From Tolypothrix sp. FACHB-123 (lineage in GTDB: Bacteria; Cyanobacteriota; Cyanobacteriia; Cyanobacteriales; Nostocaceae): a DNA stretch of 64,000 nucleotides. Made by a program: the position numbers and the translations under genes. The stretch spans positions 113,595 through 177,594 of the forward strand of contig NZ_JACJRE010000010.1 of NCBI RefSeq assembly GCF_014697075.1. Reading direction: 5' to 3'. This document shows, piece by piece, positions 63,847 to 64,000 of this stretch (positions within the stretch are counted from its first letter, which is position 1; every line of letters begins with the position of its first letter). Under the pieces are notes generated by a model. The model ran no database searches and was not told where the DNA came from. It saw nothing but the letters and a program-made list of their open reading frames with translations.

Positions 63847-63893
63847 CAAAAGAATGCGACAGATGCTACGGGCAAAGTAATGCCCACCTGTGT
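63835..63893. repeat. Dispersed repeat (GAATGCGAC family), partial copy
   Basis: TATACCAATTTGACAAAAGAATGCGACAGA matches the end of the copy at 57171-57239 (reverse complement). It overlaps the last codons and stop of the antiporter gene, so the C-terminus 'IIPI' comes from repeat sequence. Confidence 0.7.
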
Positions 63894-63929
63894 CAATTTC
63901 TGACTTTTCACGGGATGTGGAAAAGAAAG

Positions 63930-63960
63930 AGTGGTTCGCGATAGATTATCGCGAACCACT
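63930..63960. terminator. Perfect 14-bp hairpin after the antiporter gene
   Basis: AGTGGTTCGCGATA and TATCGCGAACCACT surround a three-nt loop. On the minus strand it is followed by CTTTCTTTTCC, on the plus strand by TTCCTATTCTTT. It is probably a terminator for one or both flanking genes. Confidence 0.65.
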
Positions 63961-64000
63961 TCCTATTCTTTATTATATTTGGAAGTTTCTTCGACTAAAT

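Noticed and set aside
1-64000. tRNA, rRNA, cas genes, transposases
   Set aside because: Read through for T-loop-like, rRNA-like and transposase motifs; nothing convincing found. A tRNA or RNA-family scan would be the decisive test.

Overview
The window looks like chromosome of a filamentous, probably heterocyst-forming cyanobacterium. The octamer GCGATCGC (HIP1) is very frequent. Heptanucleotide tandem repeats and small palindromic repeats fill many gaps. The gene content is typical of that group: four TPR-CHAT proteins, a GAF/PAS histidine kinase with cyanobacteriochrome cysteines, and 6S RNA beside purK. The genus cannot be fixed from sequence alone. No rRNA, tRNA, transposase or phage module was seen.

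Layout. 1-4770 (minus) is a very large secreted TPR protein whose CHAT domain runs off the left edge. 4771-6520 holds tandem repeats, a CRISPR-like remnant and a small membrane protein. 6.5-13.4 kb carries a membrane zincin, a 7TM-HD phosphodiesterase and the glycerol pair glpK-glpD. 13.4-19.4 kb carries a tandem repeat, a second TPR-CHAT protein that lacks the first half of its CHAT domain, and two secreted proteins, one of them a trypsin-GUN4 fusion. 19.4-24.8 kb has two membrane-linked GTPases around an aldo/keto reductase and an HNH pair. 25.4-30 kb encodes a four-repeat DUF4114 protein and a PhoD-type phosphatase.

31.5-38.4 kb (minus) is a compact five-gene module: a divergent Hsp70, a zinc-ribbon/TM/LysM protein, a 909-residue repeat protein, a J-like protein without HPD, and GrpE. 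Start/stop overlaps tie the genes together, apart from one gap that holds a repeat element. It reads as a dedicated chaperone machine, possibly anchored at the envelope, and is my main candidate for an undescribed system.

38.9-50 kb is mostly housekeeping: a PRK-like kinase, a CoA-binding protein, a small two-gene unit with a retropepsin-like protein, an O-methyltransferase, a CbiG C-terminal protein, a holin-like membrane protein, a peptidoglycan-binding protein, an active/inactive M16 peptidase pair, and a pentapeptide gene-purK-6S RNA unit. 50.6-57.3 kb is a duplicated cassette with two paralogous TPR-CHAT genes, matching promoter regions and flanking direct repeats; an antitoxin gene and a deleted PIN toxin lie inside. 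57.4-64 kb carries radC, the putative photoreceptor kinase and a cation/proton antiporter with a USP tail.

The two 'system' threads are the chaperone module and the set of TPR-CHAT putative caspase-like proteases. The second is under visible repeat-driven remodelling: duplication, internal deletion and near-identical TPR units.
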